Assembly: GCF_002723455.1 (NCBI RefSeq)
Contig: NZ_PDUS01000019.1
Span: forward strand, 34,092 to 70,269
Length of the DNA stretch: 36,178 nucleotides
Direction: 5' to 3'
Origin: Pseudoalteromonas sp. 3D05
GTDB taxonomy: Bacteria; Pseudomonadota; Gammaproteobacteria; Enterobacterales; Alteromonadaceae
Position numbers and translations under genes: made by a program. The notes under the pieces are model-generated. The model was not told the DNA's origin and did no database searches. It worked only from the letters and a program-made list of their open reading frames with translations. Below are positions 34,364 through 36,178 of the stretch, piece by piece (the stretch's first letter is position 1; the number at the start of each line of letters is the position of its first letter).

Positions 34364-35678
34364 TATGCTCTCCTGCAAGTAGCTCTGCCATCACAACAGC
34401 ATCTTTGCTGCTTGCATAATAATTCAAGCGCGCAATAATAATTTGTTGATCTATTTGGATATTCAACGCGTCTATTTTGGCGTTCAGCTCGCTAATACGG
34501 GCGCGCATCACTTCTGAAAAATCACCATCATCGCGGGTATAAGCATTTAATGTCGCTTGTGCTTGTTCTGCCATTTGTGGCAATAGCTTAGTTTGATAAA
34601 GCGCGTCACGCTGCTGTAACCTTTTAAGCTGGCTAAACTCTTTAAAATACATCCCTTTGAGCGTTTGTAGTGCGATCAATTTCTCTGTTTTCACCGACTC
34701 AGCCATGGCAATTGCAGCATTAACTTGTTGGTCTTGGCGATTATCGGTAAATAGCGGTAAATCGATACTAATACCGATAGAAAACAAATCGGCGCGAGAG
34801 TCGCCCGTCGGCGTATCATCACGATAGCCATAGCCCATATTCACACCAAGCTGCGGTTTATAGCCTTGTTTAGCCACTGCAACTTCGGTTTGTTTAGCAG
34901 CAATGCTTTGTTCTATAGCAACGATGGCAGGATGTTTCATCAGCAGCGGCATGAGCTGCTCAAATTTAAGCTCTGCAAAGTCAGCTAATGGCTTAATTTC
35001 ATCGCGCTTAGCGCTCACAGGTTGAGTTAACATACTCATCGGTAGCCATTGCGACATCCGTTTTTTTGCACTTTCAAACTGCTGCTCTAGCATCACTAAT
35101 TTATCTTCAAGGCGGGTTAACTCTAACTGCGCGCGAATAATATCTTGCTGACGGGTTTTACCTACAGAGCTGGCATAACTTGATTCGGTAATATCAATCA
35201 ATTGTGTAAACAAAGCTTTATCTTGCTCAATCAGCGCAATACTTTGCTGAGCCCGATATGCGTTGAGCCAAGATTCAATAATAATGGTTTTAACCTGGGC
35301 AAGTCTGTCGGCACGCAACCAAGGATATTGCTGCGCTGATTGAGCTAAAGCTTGCTGTTTCAGCTCTAGGCTGTTACCACGACTAAACATTTGGCTTACA
35401 CCCACTTTTAACTGGGTCATGCCTTCCTGATCAAAAGCATATCCATCCGTTGGTAAACTCATCAGCCCTAAGGTTAATACCGGATCAGGTAGCGTGCCTT
35501 CGGCTAAGCTTTGTGCTTGCACAGCAACTTGTTGATATTTATTGGCCTTCAGCCAAGGCTCGTTATCAAGCGCATAATCGAGCGCTTGTTTAAGGCTTAG
35601 CTCGTTACTGTGTGCTGATGTTGCAGTACCTAACAGCAAAGCTAAAATACTGACTTTAAATATAGAAAAGTGTTTCAC
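34353..35678 (-). CDS. cusC: CusC-like TolC-family outer-membrane channel
   Basis: 441 residues with a signal peptide (cleavage near Ala22) and no lipobox Cys, unlike E. coli CusC, which is a lipoprotein. The mature part has the two long helical-hairpin repeats of the outer-membrane factor family ('LSLKQALDYALDNEPWLKAN', 'LRADRLAQVKTIIIESWLNA', 'VAVAKQGYKPQLGVNMGYGY'). It forms the exit duct for the CusA/CusB pump. The start is GTG at 35678 with GGAGAG upstream. The substrate assignment comes from its operon partners. Confidence 0.88.
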   Translation of the reverse strand: MKHFSIFKVSILALLLGTATSAHSNELSLKQALDYALDNEPWLKANKYQQVAVQAQSLAEGTLPDPVLTLGLMSLPTDGYAFDQEGMTQLKVGVSQMFSRGNSLELKQQALAQSAQQYPWLRADRLAQVKTIIIESWLNAYRAQQSIALIEQDKALFTQLIDITESSYASSVGKTRQQDIIRAQLELTRLEDKLVMLEQQFESAKKRMSQWLPMSMLTQPVSAKRDEIKPLADFAELKFEQLMPLLMKHPAIVAIEQSIAAKQTEVAVAKQGYKPQLGVNMGYGYRDDTPTGDSRADLFSIGISIDLPLFTDNRQDQQVNAAIAMAESVKTEKLIALQTLKGMYFKEFSQLKRLQQRDALYQTKLLPQMAEQAQATLNAYTRDDGDFSEVMRARISELNAKIDALNIQIDQQIIIARLNYYASSKDAVVMAELLAGEHNEH

Positions 35679-35764
35679 ACTACTCTCCAGAAAAATTAAA
35701 AAAATGATTAATTTAGAGGCAGTAATAGGTGATTTTTAATATAATTTAGTAAATTTTAGACGCA

Positions 35765-35791
35765 CCTATCCTGCAATTAAGCAGGCATAGG
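35765..35791. other. Hairpin between the Met/His/Cys-rich gene and cusC
   Basis: CCTATCCTGC (35765-35774) pairs with GCAGGCATAGG (35781-35791) with one bulged C and a 6-base loop. It includes the stop codon of the upstream gene and has no T-run, so it may tune readthrough into cusC or stabilise mRNA rather than terminate. Confidence 0.5.
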
Positions 35792-36148
35792 AGGGCGATA
35801 TAACGAACTGGCTATATAATGTTGTTCTTGCGGGGTGTAGAGCTGTACTTTATCGGAATTGAGTAGCACGGCGGTAAATAAACTTTCCATACTCAACATA
35901 GAATGAGTACTACATGCGCTCATTGGACAAGCGCACTCTTGGTTGCTTGTTGCGTCGTCATCGCAGCAATCCATATTCATCATACCTGATGACATATCAT
36001 GATGCATATCGGTAGTATCAACAGCTTGCACCTGAGCTTGGCTCATATGAGGCATTTCGCATGACATAGTTACAGACGCAACAGCTTGACCCACTAAAGT
36101 GAGTAACAAGACTATGGCCAATAAACTCTGGTTAATACGTTGCAACAC
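35777..36148 (-). CDS. Met/His/Cys-rich periplasmic protein, CopL/DUF2946-like
   Basis: 123 residues. A signal peptide (hydrophobic to about 22, likely cut near Ala24) is followed by a segment of Met, His, Asp and Cys (MHHDMSSGMMNMDCC, ECACPMSACS) well suited to bind Cu(I)/Cu(II). The C-terminus SLYRPPMPA resembles the RPP ending of CopL/DUF2946-type proteins linked to copper resistance. It precedes cusCBA on the same strand by 98 bp and may be co-transcribed, acting as a periplasmic copper buffer or regulatory protein. The start is GTG at 36148 with AAAAGG ahead. The family call is tentative. Confidence 0.65.
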   Translation of the reverse strand: MLQRINQSLLAIVLLLTLVGQAVASVTMSCEMPHMSQAQVQAVDTTDMHHDMSSGMMNMDCCDDDATSNQECACPMSACSTHSMLSMESLFTAVLLNSDKVQLYTPQEQHYIASSLYRPPMPA

Positions 36149-36163
36149 AATGCCTTTTAAAAT

Positions 36164-36178
36164 TAGGTTCTAGGTTCT
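36164..36178. repeat. Heptamer tandem repeat (TAGGTTC)n at the right edge
   Basis: TAGGTTC is repeated twice and a third copy begins as the window ends. It has the same 7 bp period as the arrays at 1-19 and 425-445 but a different sequence, and it lies directly upstream of the GTG of the Met/His/Cys-rich gene. Confidence 0.6.

Overview
The window reads as a chromosomal segment of a marine gammaproteobacterium of the order Alteromonadales, most likely Pseudoalteromonas or a close relative. I infer this from AT-rich DNA, E. coli-like versions of SuhB, Tgt, YajC, SecD, SecF, OxyR, PhoU, Ppk and Ppx, enlarged PstC and PstA permeases, and several c-di-GMP proteins. The genus is inferred from protein resemblance and gene order only. 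No rRNA, tRNA, CRISPR array, prophage or insertion sequence was recognised.

Layout. (1) 1-445: a small four-helix-bundle (S23/IVS family) gene boxed by heptameric tandem repeats in inverted orientation, a possible small mobile or repeat unit. (2) 597-4709: suhB, a solitary periplasmic solute-binding protein, an EAL-CBS-GGDEF protein and a small lipoprotein. (3) 4782-10327, minus strand: queA, then tgt-yajC-secD-secF, joining queuosine tRNA modification to the Sec translocon accessory complex. (4) 10490-13441: a REC-REC-PAS-GGDEF-EAL protein and a small membrane protein. (5) 13469-15515, minus strand: an ECF sigma factor, a single-pass membrane protein (probable anti-sigma) and a coiled-coil lipoprotein. 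(6) 15628-16536: oxyR. (7) 16630-28859: a phosphate block made of DUF47-pit, pstC-pstA-pstB-phoU, and ppk-ppx on the other strand, with a gcvR-like ACT-domain gene in between. (8) 28899-29354: an unrecognised helical protein behind a sigma-54-like promoter. (9) 29517-36148, minus strand: a Cu(I)/Ag(I) efflux operon (CusC-, CusB- and CusA-like) preceded by a Met/His/Cys-rich periplasmic protein. Another heptamer repeat sits at the right edge.

How the genes work together. The phosphate block holds low-affinity uptake (Pit plus a PhoU-like partner), high-affinity uptake (Pst), its signalling regulator (PhoU) and polyphosphate synthesis and breakdown (Ppk, Ppx). Good Pho boxes precede pstC and ppk. 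The pit operon instead has a perfect palindrome over its -35 region. No pstS, phoB or phoR lies in the window. In the copper block, metal would be sensed or bound by the small Met/His/Cys-rich protein and passed through an adaptor carrying two fused CusF-like domains to the RND pump and the outer-membrane channel.

The points most worth a second look are the heptamer-flanked S23 unit, SuhB with His in place of the metal-binding Asp212, the adaptor with one intact and one degenerate CusF domain, the sigma/anti-sigma/coiled-coil lipoprotein operon, the palindromes upstream of ppk and pit, and the sigma-54-like promoter. All positions and motifs were read by eye. No database search or folding program was run.
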